From Diabrotica undecimpunctata (Eukaryota > Arthropoda > Insecta > Coleoptera > Chrysomelidae): DNA of 64,000 nucleotides. A program made the position numbers and the translations under genes. Location of the stretch: the NCBI RefSeq assembly GCF_040954645.1, contig NC_092807.1, positions 75,718,021 to 75,782,020 on the forward strand, read 5' to 3'. Shown here piece after piece: positions 11,658 to 23,389 of this stretch; positions within the stretch are counted from its first letter, which is position 1, and each line of letters opens with the position of its first letter. The notes below the pieces were generated by a model. It searched no databases, was not told where the DNA came from, and was given only the letters and a program-made list of their open reading frames with translations.

Positions 11658-12204
11658 GTCCTAGGTATTAACAGGTCACCTTATCAAGACGATTTCTCTT
11701 TTAAGTTGCCTATTTGTGAAGAGGCGCCTCCCTTAACAAAAAGTAAATTATGTACCTATGTTTCTCGAATGTATAACTCCTTAGGAAAACTCTTATCTTT
11801 TAGAGTACACTCTAAATCTTTCTTACAACGTATCTGGTCGTTGCCCTTAGACTGGGACAGTGATATACTGGATGACCTATTGATCTCGGATTGGAAATCA
11901 TTATTGGATACATTCCAATCAATATCTAAAATTCCATTTCCCAGGTGCCTGACGCTTCCACTGCTTTGTATCGGATATGCTACTACGACAAAGTAGGATT
12001 AAGTGGAACATCGCTACTGATCTTTTAAAGATAGTTGATGTGGTAGTAATCAAAGATAAAGAGACTTCCCCACTCCTCTGGCCTCTGACAAAGGTAATCG
12101 AATTGCTCCCAGGCAAGGATTCTCTTGCTCAAACAGGTGTATCCACACCTAATGGCGAATACCTTAGATTAATAAAGAAAGCTAGGTTACCCTTTAACCA
12201 ATAG
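11658..12204 (+). pseudogene. BEL/Pao Pol remnant: A17-like domain joined to integrase-end DUF5641
   Basis: At 11,658 a frame begins VLGINRSPYQDDFSF and continues to YVSRMYNSLGKLL, then FLQRIWSLPLDWD and ISKIPFPRCL near 11,945. This is the Pao A17-peptidase-like region. After a join near 11,960-11,995 the next frame reads WNIATDLLKIVDVVVIKD, then WPLTKVIELLPG and a YLRLIKKARLP ending. That is the C-terminal DUF5641 domain after the integrase. RNase H and the integrase core, roughly 1 kb or more, are missing, so an internal deletion fused the two parts. The element cannot be autonomous. Confidence 0.68.
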
Positions 12205-12600
12205 TGGCTCTTTCAGCCAAATATGTATATAGTTTCTCTAGACTCCATTCCACTCGAGACGTTCATAGCGAACAGGTCACTGGCAACATACCAGTTCGCG
12301 CAGTGTGAACGTGGGTTGGAAACCGATTCCTAACAGTAATATAGGAATAAAACCAGAAAAGTGCAACGAATATCCAACCAATAATAGGGTGAACGAATAT
12401 AATAGTAAAACAAGAACCACTCTACACCAGGAGGGTTTCGAATACAGAAAGGTACGTTTACGGGAGTACGTCACGGTGCGTCTTCGTGGGTAGTGGTCCT
12501 TTTAAAGCGGTGATACCGCTTATTTGGACGTCCCTCGGAGGCGTACCTAGTTAGCTCGCGAAGGTAACGTAAGTGCTTAGCGAGCACTGCAGCGATTCCT
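12205..12600. other. Junction between the BEL/Pao relic and the LINE
   Basis: No recognisable coding sequence. It is locally GC-richer from 12,500, in keeping with the downstream LINE 5' end. I found no second copy of the 8.3-9.7 kb leader here, so the BEL 3' LTR seems lost or diverged. Confidence 0.35.
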
Positions 12601-14330
12601 TCGAGGAGCAGGACTTCTTACTCCAACAAGGTTCTCTTGTTGTTGACGGTGAGTCCGCCGTCGACCAGTAACAATCGCGGACAAAAAATCCGCTCGTCTA
12701 CAAACTTTGTCCCCACAAACGGGCCTGGCCCACGGAGAATTCTTGGCACCTGAGAGATGCCTCCCCCTCCTAAGCCAAGCATGCCTTCCTTGGAACCCAC
12801 CCCTGAAACATCTGGTGACTTCCTCGCTAGATTAGCTTCGTTCTCGGGGAAGCCTTCTTAAGGTACCCGGATGCATCTACTAAAATCATCAAAGATTTAA
12901 ACATCATCAAACCTCTATTGAACCCTAATTCTCTTACTACGGAAGACGAGGACTCCGATGGTAGCTATGAGGACATCGCTTCTCTACCTACTATCGTCGA
13001 GGAAAACTCAGACTCCGAAAACACCGATACACCAGCCACTCCTCCTACTCCAAGACCCAGGACTCGCTCCAGGTCGAAGTGAACCAGGAGATCTAAAGCC
13101 TCCAAGCCAGCATCAAAACCAACAACCTCCAATGTAGCCACCAAGGCTACCAAAACCTCCGCCATCAAGCCATCCGCCCAAACAGCCGCTCCAGCCACCG
13201 CTACTTCAGCAAAAAAGGTCACAGTCGTCGCCAACAATGAGGTTCCTTCGACCTCACGCGCCAAACAACTTCCAAAAACTGTTGAGGCACCAGCTGCCCC
13301 AGCCAAAACCTCCAGTTCGGAAGACCAGGTGAAACAGCCTCAGCGTTTCACCTACAAGGTCCTCAATATTCCCACAGCATACGACACACAGCGTAAACTC
13401 TTCCAGTTGGTCAACACCCAAGAACTTTTCAAGGGTGTAATGATCAACTTGAAGTTCGTCCCAAAAGACCATCTGGCATATCTCGAGACGTCAAAGACGT
13501 TAAACACTCAAGATATGTCCAAGACATTACAAAACCGAACTGGAGACCCAGCCATAACCATCGAGCCTAAAAACTCACGACAATGTTCTAACAAAAACAC
13601 CTCTGAGAAGCAGTCACCTTTCCACCTTGTCGTCACTGATGTCCACCCGACCATTTCCATAGAGGACTTAGCTATCAGCCTGAGTGAAATGGATTTCCCC
13701 TTCAAATCACTCCATAGGATTATATCCAAACGATTTAACAAACCAACCAGGCTAGTCCGACTATTCCTCGATTCTAGTACTACACAGATGCCTTGATCAA
13801 TGGCATCTGCATAGATGGGTTGATCAGGCCCTGTGAGGCTCCCCACAACCCCAGCATTATCCGCCCGGCCCCCAAATACTGCAGCAGATGCTGTCAGAGC
13901 GGCCACGAGATTTCTGAATGCCAAAAAAGGCAGGCGACTTGCCCAAACTGCGGTAGTGGTGAGCATAAAAGCTCCGACTGCCCACAAATAAAAAATACTA
14001 AGTGCCCAAATTGCAAGGGCACATATCCGGCTTGGTCCCACGATGCCCCAAACGGCAGGAACACCAAACACCTCTTATCGCTGAGCGTAGGATTCCTCCT
14101 GCGTCCCTCACAGCAGACGTCAGGTTGTGGATTCAATTCACGACCACGCTGCTGATGAACGTATTGCCAGACAGGAGAGAGACCATCGCTAAGTACTCCT
14201 CCGACCTGTCGGGCAAAATGTTCGGGCACTCCATAGTGCCCACTGCCAGAAACAACAAGGTCGAAATGACCTTTGTCCCCCTCCAGTAAGCCGTCACGTT
14301 CAACTGTGTAATAGGTACAGTCAACTGTGC
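12601..14330 (+). pseudogene. Jockey/CR1-like LINE ORF1 with CCHC zinc knuckles, broken
   Basis: An acidic, Pro/Ala/Lys-rich N-terminal region lies at 12,850-13,320. A globular block follows (RFTYKVLNIPTAYDTQRKL at 13,350, then HLVVTDVHPTISIEDLA at 13,625). Zinc knuckles come next: CSRCCQSGHEISEC at about 13,893 and CPNCGSGEHKSSDC at about 13,950, plus a third, CPNCKG. ORF1 proteins of Jockey/CR1-group LINEs bind the element RNA. Stops and frameshifts occur near 12,860, 13,080, 13,797 and 14,060. It precedes the endonuclease in the normal ORF1-ORF2 order. Confidence 0.68.
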
Positions 14331-14394
14331 GGGAGTCAGTCGTAAAAGAGCACTTATCAAACACTTCCTTTTTACCCACCAAATTTAAGTCCTA

Positions 14395-15540
14395 TCCCTT
14401 ACCGATACCCGCCTGAAGGCACCACCTAATTTTACAGGTTATACCTCCTTCCACTTTAACAAAAGCCAGGTCAGCCATGACAATGGTCTTTTGATTCACC
14501 ACACCATACCCTCCTCACCACATACACCTCCACCCCATATCCTAGACCAGCTCCGTGACGTCGATTACCTGGCAGTTGACCTACACCTACCAAATAACAC
14601 CAAAGTTACGATAATATCCCACTACAAGCATCCAAACATACCCCTCTCCTTACCTCTTGTCGAGTATTTTTCCACACTCGACAAGGCGGTATTAATGGGC
14701 GACCTAAACAGCAGGCATACTCAATTCGGTGATATTCACACAAATATCCCAGGCAGACAGCTCTCAGACCTTCTTCTAGAGCTGCCCATTTCTAGAATCA
14801 CCAACAATGATGCAACGTTTTTCAATCACAACGGAATGTCCATCGTGGATCATATCTTATGCACGGATAGCCTGCTTGATAGGATCGATGATGAATGTTT
14901 CATTGGTGATTCGATAACGTCCGATCATCTTCCTCTTCTAGTCAAAACCGACTTCAATTTCCTCCCACAAACAAGACCTACAACCTATAGGATAAATTAT
15001 CGTAAAGCAAATTGGGAACTATTTCAACAACACATCAATCAGAACCTCCCAGAGTTAGGCAACATGTCAACACATAACTTAGTTGACACAGGGATTTCCA
15101 AAGTTGAGGAGCTTCTCCGAGAAGCCTCAGCCCTGGCTATTCCAAGGACCAAATATAATCCATATACTCCAACTCTTCCACCGCACATTATCGCACAAAT
15201 CAAATCCAAACCAAAAATGCTCAGAGAGTATAAAAGATTCAGAGACCCACTCATTAAAACAGAGTACAACAGGCTCTGGGCGGTTATAAGGTTGGAGGTG
15301 AACAGGCTGAAACAACAACAGTGGATGCGTGTCACCTCTGACCTTGACTACCGAGATGGTGCTGCATTCTGGAACAAACTCAAAGTCCTAACTAAACAAA
15401 AAAGTCAGCCACGATCTCACCTCATAGTAAACAACGTCATTCTCAACAATCCACAAGATAAGGCCGAAGCTTTCAAAAACACACTACAGGCCACCCTCAT
15501 CTCCCCAAATAACCCCAATTTTAGCGAAAGAATGGAATAA
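14395..15540 (+). pseudogene. LINE ORF2 endonuclease domain; 5' end and RT missing
   Basis: An apurinic-type (EEP) endonuclease is visible. LTDTRLKAPPNFTGY near 14,397 is followed after one stop by an open frame of about 349 residues. It contains GDLNSRHTQFGD near 14,698 (the GDxN motif), SIVDHILCTD near 14,838, and GDSITSDHLPLL near 14,910 (the SDHxP catalytic His). A linker toward the RT follows (ANWELFQQHIN, then FWNKLKVLTKQ). The ORF stops at 15,540 before any reverse-transcriptase motif. The N-terminal 40 or so residues of the endonuclease are also lost. The enzyme would nick target DNA for target-primed reverse transcription. Confidence 0.75.
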
Positions 15541-15695
15541 CCACATAAGCAGAATGAGGGAGACCCATGATATCAAAGATATCAAAATAGCAAGAGATAA
15601 GTCACCAATCGGCAGAAGAAGTATCGGATGACCGCAAAGATGGAGTGACAACCTTCTATAGAGGTATTAATCTGCCAATGAACAAGCAGAATTGC
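15531..15695 (+). pseudogene. 3'-terminal LINE fragment (RDKSPIGRRS type)
   Basis: Directly after the endonuclease, the sequence reads WNNHISRM, then IARDKSPIGRRSIG, a stop, then PQRWSDNL. That is the extreme C-terminus of a different, widespread insect LINE ORF2 type. It therefore marks either a recombination junction or a second truncated insertion joined near 15,530. Confidence 0.55.
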
Positions 15696-16493
15696 TTATA
15701 AAGACATTGCATTTTGAGACACTGTTGTACTGGTTGATGATCCCATTTTTAATGGTACATTATGTGACAAATTCTTACAGTTAAAATACTTAGATTTTAT
15801 TTTTAAATGAACAAGGTTTATTCTATTTTGTGGCATCATTTATAGATCAATAGCAATAGTTTTCATAGGGTAATTTAGCAGGTGGCTATTCTTATGAAAA
15901 ATGTGTAAAGGTTATTCCACGAATATACGATTGTTTTGGATTATTGCGACAACGAATATTTTACTGTGCAAGTAGAAGTATGAAAGTAAATTGGTCTAAT
16001 TATTATTCCAATAAAAAGGATCTACTGTTAGTATGACATATAAACTAAAATTATTTCAGTTAATAGATGTTCAGATTGAAATTTAATCCGAAAATAACAC
16101 TATACATACACTATTTTATTACTTTATTAGGTACTACAACTGTAATAAAAATAAATATACTATTTTTAATATAAATGAAAAGAAATTGGCAGAACGATGG
16201 TTCAGAAACCAGAAAAAGAATCTAATATTTCACTTTGTTAGTTTTAAATATTTGTTTGCTTTGAGTAGATGTACTCTTAAAATTTCCGAAAGTAACGGGT
16301 ATAACATACCGGCTATTGATAGTTAAAGTACCGAGTCGTTACAGATATTAAAATGTAACGAAAATTTACATACAGTTTCATATATCGCCGACTGATTTTA
16401 GTTTTAAAAACCGTCCGTATAGAGGTGTCCGGTGAAGAGAGGTGTCCGTTAAGAAAGAGTTTAGTGTAGTGTATTTTTTTATTGAAGCCAACA
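15696..16493. other. AT-rich non-coding interval
   Basis: No ORF, RNA or repeat recognised. Small frames on the minus strand (16,313-16,715) are shadows. Confidence 0.4.
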
Positions 16494-16825
16494 ATGCCAA
16501 GACGTGTTTTAGATGTAGACAACTTTATATTTAATGTACTTTCTTATTTTACTGCTGAGAAAACCAACGGGGGCTCTTTGCGACCAGTTCAGTCCGTACA
16601 TAAATGTGTATGATGCACTCTGTATTAGTGAAACAAAACTAAAAACGGTTTTGCAAAAAGCAAAAAAAGTGGACAAAGTGAACAAAATGTCGCACAATAT
16701 AAATCTCGCCGACAACCAAAGACTATAGATCTTCCCGAAGGTTGCAAATTTGAAATCCGTGAGACACTATGTAAAATGCGCGAAAAGAACGAAAATGAGA
16801 GAATTAAGAGAATAAGTAAGTTTTT
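16494..16825 (+). pseudogene. DDE_3-type transposase, 5' exons (copy 1)
   Basis: ATG at 16,494 begins MPRRVLDVDNFIFNVLSYF. A frameshifted continuation reads DALCISETKLKTVLQKAK, then a basic segment and TIDLPEGCKFEIRETLCKM. It ends at a donor-like AGTAAG near 16,815. The layout (N-terminal helix-turn-helix, basic linker, DLPEG-K block) matches the copy at 19,954-21,890. The catalytic part is not present nearby. Confidence 0.5.
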
Positions 16826-17443
16826 TGGTGTTTTTAATACTAATTGAATATTCGACTAAATAAATTACACTATTTAATCACTTAAGTATTGTTACACTTC
16901 GTTTAAATCACTTAATAATTTAAAAACCAACTTGTATACAATACTAAACTTAATGATAGTAAGTATATACTTCAAAATCTGAATTACAACTACTATAACC
17001 TATCAACTGTATATTTATATCATGATTTCATATTGAAATCTAAGGTTTATATCTGTCATAACAGTATTTTAAAAATGGAGAGAATTTACTATTGTACAAT
17101 TCAACACATTGGACCAGTTAAATCGATACCTTAAACCGAATTTAAAAGTCGTATATTCGTGGAATGGAGTCTATAACTAATTTTTTGAAAAAATGAGTTT
17201 ATACCATTGTTGCTCTAATGTCTTAAAATTTACCTCTGTTCGCAGAACATAACAAAACAATAAGACGAGAGAAAGGGACAAATACGAACAAAATATTCTT
17301 AATAGCTGAGAAACTGATGAATCTCTTAGATGCCATTGCAATGTCAAAAGAGGAACTTTTAACTCAGATAATATATACAGGGATGAGTGCCTTAAGAACC
17401 GGCAAAATAACGCAAAAGATAGAAAAGATAATACGTTGTGAAA
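16826..17443. other. Non-coding interval
   Basis: AT-rich. A 66-codon frame at 17,317 is not recognised and is cut by the TIR element, so no gene is called. Confidence 0.35.
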
Positions 17444-19288
17444 TAAAAAGAGATGAAAGTAGTAGAGGTGAGAAATTATCGATATTAACCTATAATTTAC
17501 TTTACATTACATTATAATAATCGAAAATTTCCCACCTTTAGACGTTAGCTTATGAGCTGGTTGACTTCAGTCATAGTAATACGTATCACGTAATGTAAGT
17601 AAAACAGTTTAAGTAGGAGTATTTTTTTATCCAAAATTAAAATATTGATCACAATATCGGTCACAAGCTCAATGAGTCGACTATACGGTCGAATACTACG
17701 GGACCTGATAGAGGAAGATTATCAATCGTCTGAAGACGAAGAACAAGGAGGATTTAGAGCAGGTCGTTCATGTACAGATAACATCTTCTGTCTTAAACAA
17801 ATTATAGAAAAGAAAATTGTGACAAATAGACAGTTACATATGACTTTTGTAGATCTTGAGAAGGAATATGACACAGTCCCGCTAAATAAACTATGGGAAG
17901 TCCTGGGCACATCAAACATACATCAAACATTGGTTAGTGCTCTCAAAGATCTATATTATGGTTCAAACTCCCAAATGAAATTCGGAAACCTCTTAGCTGA
18001 AAAATTTGCAGTTACTAAGGGTCTCAGACAAGGATGTTGTATCTCTCCGACTCTATTTAAGATTTATATCTCTGCAGCTCTGAAACAATGGAAAAGGAAA
18101 GTCAAAGGAATGGATATACAATTGAACGATCAGGATTACATATATACTTTACAGTTTGCAGATAATCAGGTGGTGATCTCAAATGACAAAGATGACATGG
18201 AATACATGCTTAGAAAACTAATTGAAGAATACCAGAAATGGGGATTAAATATCAATTTAGAAAAGACAAAATACCTCTCAATTGGAGCTGAAGCAGAACA
18301 ACTCGATATCGATGACAATCAAAAAATAAATCCATGCAACGAATATAAATACCTGGGCGTCATCTTCGACCGTAGTGGAAAAGACGAACGAGAAATAGAA
18401 CATCGAATTGTACAAGCACGAAGAGCTATAGCATGTTTGAACGGAGTTCTATGGAGTAAAGAAATATCAAAGAAAAGAAAATGGAACATCTATGAGACAA
18501 TGATTAAAACTAGCCTACTTTATGGAGCTGAGACATGGAGAATAACCGAAAAATATAAGAAAAAGGTCGAAGCCACGGAAATGGATGCCATCAGAAGATC
18601 GATGAGAATATCAAGAGCCGACAGAATACGGAATGAAGTGATAAAACAACAAATGGGTATAGAGGGCACTATAGTTGGGGATATTGAGAGAAAACAGCTC
18701 ATATGGTATGGGTATGTGAGCCGAATGGAGGATGAAAGATTGCCTAAAAAAACGATGATGTGGCAACCCCCAGAGAAGAGGAAATGAGGAAGACCACCAC
18801 AGAGCTGGAACCTGGGAGTTAGGAAAGCGATTAGCGCTCGAAATCTGGACGAAGACCTAACTCAAGATAGAATACAGTGGCGTTTGGGAGTCGGACAACG
18901 TCGTAAGACGTTATAAAAAAAACCGAATATATATATAAAATATTGATCAATAATAAACTATGATTTGAGACGTCGCATACACTCTTCTCAATACAGAATT
19001 ATCATAGCTTGTTATTCTGTATTCGTCAACACAGAATTAATTATCGAATTACTACTAATTAAACTGTTTACTTATATTTGCTTTATTGCCTTCAATCAGT
19101 TTTTACTTTATGCGAAATTTAAAAAATGTAAATATTCGACGTCATACTTGTAATATTATGACTGAAGTCAACTAGCTCATAAGCTAACGTCTAAAGGTGG
19201 GAAACTATCGATAGTCCTAAGGTAATTTAATGTAAATTAGAGGTTTCTATCGATAATTTCCCACCTCTACTACTTTCATCTCTTTTTA
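17444..19288. mobile_element. TIR DNA element (about 137-bp inverted ends) carrying a nested LINE
   Basis: Positions 17,444-17,580 are the reverse complement of 19,153-19,288 with few mismatches. Shared blocks include AAAAAGAGATGAAAGTAGT and ACGTTAGCTTATGAGCT. Each arm itself contains a smaller inverted pair (GGTGGGAAATTATCGATA-like and its complement). Removing the LINE leaves about 550 bp, the size of a non-autonomous element. No transposase of its own is visible. It lies next to a DDE_3 relic, but I have no evidence that the two are related. Confidence 0.72.
17652..18935 (+). pseudogene. 5'-truncated LINE reverse transcriptase with 14-bp target duplication
   Basis: A frame of about 380 residues (17,645-18,787) begins in RT domain 2 (SRLYGRIL). 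It runs through GFRAGRSC, FVDLEKEYD, GLRQGCCISPTLF, the catalytic FADN at about 18,157 and YKYLGVIF. A thumb/connection region follows (LLYGAETW, then RPP after a TGA at 18,787). The catalytic box reads FADN instead of FADD, so the enzyme should be inactive. The insert is bounded by the direct repeat TAAAATATTGATCA at 17,638-17,651 and 18,936-18,949. The same RT family is at 26,164-27,510. Confidence 0.78.
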
Positions 19289-19292
19289 TGTG

Positions 19293-19436
19293 GCAGCCGT
19301 AGCTCAGTGGCTATGTTACTGGCTTAACAAGCTAGAGGGCCTGGGTTCGAAACCCGGCACCGACAAAAATTTAAAATTTCTAATTTAACTGAGCTGCCAC
19401 CGTGCTTCGGAGGGCACGTAAAGCCGTCGGTCCCGG

Positions 19437-19437
<1 letters not shown>
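19293..19437 (+). mobile_element. tRNA-derived SINE head (Val-AAC-like)
   Basis: A box-A-like GTAGCTCAGTGG, an anticodon arm with a 5-bp stem around TTAACAA (anticodon AAC), and a T-arm with box B GGTTCGAAACC (19,343-19,353) are all present. The acceptor stem does not pair, so this is a tRNA-like SINE promoter, not a working tRNA gene. A short body ends in a (TA)n tract at 19,438. Confidence 0.55.

Positions 19438-19511
<74 letters not shown>
19438..19511. repeat. (TA)n microsatellite
   Basis: An uninterrupted TA run of 74 bp at the end of the SINE-like sequence. The flank on its right matches the flank left of the 23,390 tract in inverse orientation. Confidence 0.95.
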
Positions 19512-19514
<3 letters not shown>

Positions 19515-21082
19515 TTCGTTCGCTGTATCTTTGCAATTGTATGAAATTATTCACAAACTATTTTTTAAATTTTGTCTCATTTCTACTCACAGAATATAAT
19601 ATGTTCAAATTAGGCCGCTTGTCCAACATTTAATAATACATCAGACAAAGACAGTAATATAACAACAGTCTGTGATAAATTCTTATCATTGAACATATTG
19701 TTTAATTTTCCATTACATTTTCGTGCCTTGAGTTTATAAATTTTCTGAAAAAGAGTTATTATAACGACTAACTGTTCACTTAGTGTTGGATTCCTTGATG
19801 TAAGTATAAATTTTGCAGTTAAATTTTTTTACCTTTAATTTGACGTATCATTTTTAAATCTGGCTAAAACTCTGTCTAACGGATCGATATAAAACATTAT
19901 TTGTTGTCATAAATATCAAACAGAATATTTTTTCAAGGATTTTATTTTTAGAATATGCCTGGAAATACATTAAATTCTCAATTCCAGCAACTCGTGCTGA
20001 ATTTGTATGAATATTTTGAGTTGGAAAAAGGAACGGAGGACCCTTATTGGCACCTTTGGCTTGTGTTCAAGAGGTATTGTAATGAATTGTATGTTGTTTA
20101 ATAATTTACCTATCATAAAATTGTTTTTAATTTAAGGGGGTAGCTGCTGCCTTACAAATATCACGGCGTACAGTATGTACAATTAAAAAACGAAAAGAAA
20201 GCAATCCTGTCCTTTCAAGTCAAGGCAAAAGTAGACGTCGTCGTAAAAGCAAGACAACTGATCTGCCTGAAGGAACTAAAATGGCAATACGAAACACTGT
20301 GTACAATATGTACCTACAAAGTAAGTATAAGTTGATATTGTACAAAATAAAAACGATCTGGTTTATACCCCAGCCAATAGATGATTTCCCTATTGGCTGG
20401 AGAAATAGACCACAGATTTCACATCAAAATTAACGCTTCTAAAATATAGTTTCACTATTATTACTAGTTTTTTTTTTAGAAAAGCATGTTAGTTTACAAA
20501 GTTTGAAATGTGAATTAGAGGAAAAAGAAGTTGTTACTATGGAAAAAAACATCCTTCTTGAGCATTGTACTGACAGATATAGAATTTAAATATAAAAAGG
20601 ATGACAATCGAAGATCATTATTCGAATGAACCAATATTGCTGCTTTAAGAGCAAAATTCTTTCGTAAGTACTTTGAAAACTTGGAAAGTGTGCATCCAAG
20701 AGAACTTGTTTTTTTTGGATGAAACATGGATTTATTCAAAAGGAAATAAAACAACTTTCTGGCAAGACAGTAGTAGCAAAAGTGTGCGTAAACCAGAAGG
20801 TTTTGATGGTAAACGTTTCATATTATTCACGCTGGTTCTTCTAAAGGATTGTTTCTGATTGTTTCTGAAGCAAATTTATTGTTTTGTTCTAAGTCTAAAT
20901 ATATTGATTACCATGGAGAAATGAATAACGACATTTTCACTAAGTGGATAAGGACACAAGTAATTCCCAATTTAAAAGAACCATCGTTGATTGTAATGGA
21001 TAATGCTCCATATCATAGTGTTCTTTTAGAAAAGCAACCTACCACTGCTTCAAAGAAAGATGAAATTGTTACCTGGCTGAAA

Positions 21083-21530
21083 AACTTACATTGGTCAAAC
21101 AGGTAGAAATTTTAATAAACGAATAGCAGAACATAAAAGGGCTTTCAATAATAGAAAAACAGATTCTACATACGCACTTCACATTCCAGATCATAATCAT
21201 TCTTTTAATGACGAATTTAAAATTCTCCACATTCAAAATAAAGGCCTTAAGCTATCTTTGTTAGAATCTATGGAAATCAACAAATTAAAAAACACAGATA
21301 TAATTCTGAATGACCAGCTTGAGACAAACAGTTCTCCTCTCCTCAACCTATTCCATTAGAGACTATAAAGTGTAAACCCATGCCAAAAACAGATCACTTG
21401 AGAAAGGCAATCAGCCGAAACAGCTGTAGTGATAAGAATTTAAAATAAATTTTGTGGAAGTTTTGAAAACAAAGTTTTCAGTGTTTTATTGTTACATAAA
21501 ATGAATTTCCATCAAGTAACGGTCGAATCC
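21083..21530 (+). mobile_element. 3' end of a Penelope-like element (GIY-YIG domain plus tail)
   Basis: Inside the transposase the frame switches to YIGQTGRNFNKRIAEHKR, then NKGLKLSLLESMEINKLKN and a stop near 21,358. This is the GIY-YIG endonuclease end of a PLE. About 170 bp of untranslated tail follows, carrying the hammerhead-like motif at 21,393-21,433. The transposase frame resumes at about 21,538 (IQFDPKFTKPELL). The left join lies in WLK-N near 21,080. Confidence 0.72.
21393..21433 (+). ncRNA. Hammerhead-ribozyme-like motif H1 (PLE tail, variant core)
   Basis: ATCAC (21,393-21,397) pairs with GTGAT (21,429-21,433) as stem I. Between them are the core TTGAGAA, one extra A, a GGC/GCC stem II, GAA, and the self-complementary ACAGCTGT as stem III. 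Position 3 is U and position 8 is A instead of the canonical C and G. Activity is not established. Confidence 0.4.
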
Positions 21531-21890
21531 ATCAATTAAATAACATCCAATTTGACCCAAAATTTACAAAACCTGAATTATTACAAGTTGCAAAAATGAA
21601 TAAAAAAGAAAATGTGTATGTTATTGATGAGTTACTAAGAGAGCATGGTCATGAAGTGTTGAGAATACCTCCTTATCATTGCGAATTTAACGCTATTGAA
21701 TTAATTTGGGCAAATTGCAAGTCATATTACAATAAGCATAAATATGTGGAAAGATGCGCTTAATCAATGTAATGGATACTCATGAAATTATTCAAAAGTG
21801 ATGTGTCCGAGAGCAAAATATAGTTGATATTGATATTCAGCCCATCATAATAAATCCTGGAGATAGCTCGGATTTTGAAAGTGGAGGAAA

Positions 21891-23386
21891 TATATAATTT
21901 TGATATTTTGTTTTTTTTTTCTCAATTTATTTTAATAAATTAGTCATTTAGTCATATTTGTGGAAATAGGTTGTAACAAAGTAATTGATCCATTCTTTAG
22001 GCTAAAACAATGAAACCTTTTACACATAACTTTCCACACTTTATTTTGGAAACTAGTGTTCCAGAAATGAACATATTGTTTTTAAAATATAAAATAAAAA
22101 TGTATTTCTTTAGACTTTTCTTAGTGTAGAATAACTAAAATAGTCATTTCATCAAGTTTGCTCGGGACACCCGACTCATTGGCGCCGCAACCTCTTAAAT
22201 ATTTTTTCACACCTAAGTAGAATAGGAGTAATCTTAACTTTTACGCATCAAGTAGTATTATCAGTTCATTCTCACATATCGCCCTTGAGGCATGTGCATT
22301 TTAAAAAACTCTCAATCCATGTATAAAATATTTCTCTACGCCGAAATCGGGCATTTTTCTCATAAATACGGTTTTCTCTTTTACGTGTGATAAAGAAAGA
22401 ATTTTTTGACATTGTACAGTACGCTACGGCCGTGTTGAGGCTTCTCTACTCTAAAAATAGTTAGTTATAAGTCGATAAACTTAAAGTGATTTTATTTCTC
22501 TGGAGCTATATTTGCTCATATTAAAAATCCTTATCCTTCAACGGTCGCTGAAGAACCAAACCTATGGAGATACATCCACTCACAAGTCCTTTGAAGTAAG
22601 GCTTGGAATCAAAAGATTTCCAACCCTCGGGTGTAGGGAGCCAGTTACAAGGCTCCCCATACAGAGAAGTTCGATAAACAAGTAAAAAAAAATTGATAAA
22701 AACCAGCTAGTATAAAAATAAATACTAAGTCTCTAGGTATACGACATAAGGAAAGTCGTATTATTTTATCTTAACAGATTGAGCACTAATTTGTAACACC
22801 CTTTAAATTTTCTACAAATTAATGTATTATCGAAATTTTTCTTTTTCCACATTGTTTTTTATGTAAAGTTTAATTAATTTGTTTTGTGTTAGTAAGTTCG
22901 AAAAGCATGCACAAGAGTTTTTTATCTTTTAGGGCATTTTCTTATGTTAAGCTTAAAAATTAAATGTCATATGTATACGATGTAAATGTTTAATATTGTA
23001 TTTTGAATGAAACCTTTTTTTTTTCATCCAGTAACTGGCTTCGGCTGTTGGATGTTTTGTGTATAAATAAATAAATAAATATGAGAATTTAAGCTGTTTG
23101 ATCTTGAGTCCATCTTTCTCGACTACAGTATTTCAAATAGAGCATTTCTTCCAATAATCATAATAACGTTGAATATTTAGAAAACTCTAAATTACGTTCA
23201 AAACAATTCTATAATGAGTTTTTAACATCCAGTACAATAAACAAACAAAAACAATCAATATAAATACGTTTAACGGGATATTAAACATTTCCTAATTATT
23301 TCATGAATCTAGAAAAGATTTACGTTTGATTTAAACGCTTTGATTTAATTTGTACAATTATGATGTGCAAAAATACAGCGAACAGA

Positions 23387-23389
<3 letters not shown>
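21891..23389. other. Non-coding interval with a possible LINE 3' tail
   Basis: No ORF. At 23,028-23,058 a hairpin (CATCCAG and TTGGATG around GGCTTCGGCTG) is followed by AAATAAATAAATAAAT. That arrangement is typical of the 3' end of a Jockey/CR1-group LINE, so 22,800-23,080 may be such a tail. The flank 23,372-23,390 resembles that at 19,512-19,530 (inverted). Confidence 0.35.

Larger units (their letters stand above)
19954..21890 (+). pseudogene. DDE_3-type (IS630/Tc1/mariner-like) transposase with introns, split by a PLE insertion (copy 2)
   Basis: Exon 1 starts at ATG 19,954 (MPGNTLNSQFQQLVLNLYE). Exon 2 begins near 20,139 (AAALQISRRTVCTIKKRK, then DLPEGTKMAIRNTV) and ends at a GTAAG donor near 20,321. 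The catalytic exon follows: FLDETWIYSKGN near 20,710 (first Asp), VMDNAPYHS near 20,994 (second Asp), KDEIVTWLK near 21,056. After an inserted PLE fragment comes PPYHCEFNAIELIWA near 21,670 (Glu). All three catalytic acids are recognisable, so the family call is firm. Stops near 20,590, 20,860 and 21,760 and the insertion inactivate it. Confidence 0.78.

Noticed and set aside
12965..14382. Long minus-strand ORFs (for example 13,508-14,071 and 13,894-14,382)
   Set aside because: Antisense shadows of the LINE ORF1; the plus strand carries the zinc knuckles.
19293..19365. Functional tRNA-Val gene
   Set aside because: Anticodon and T arms pair, but the acceptor stem does not, and the sequence continues as a SINE body.
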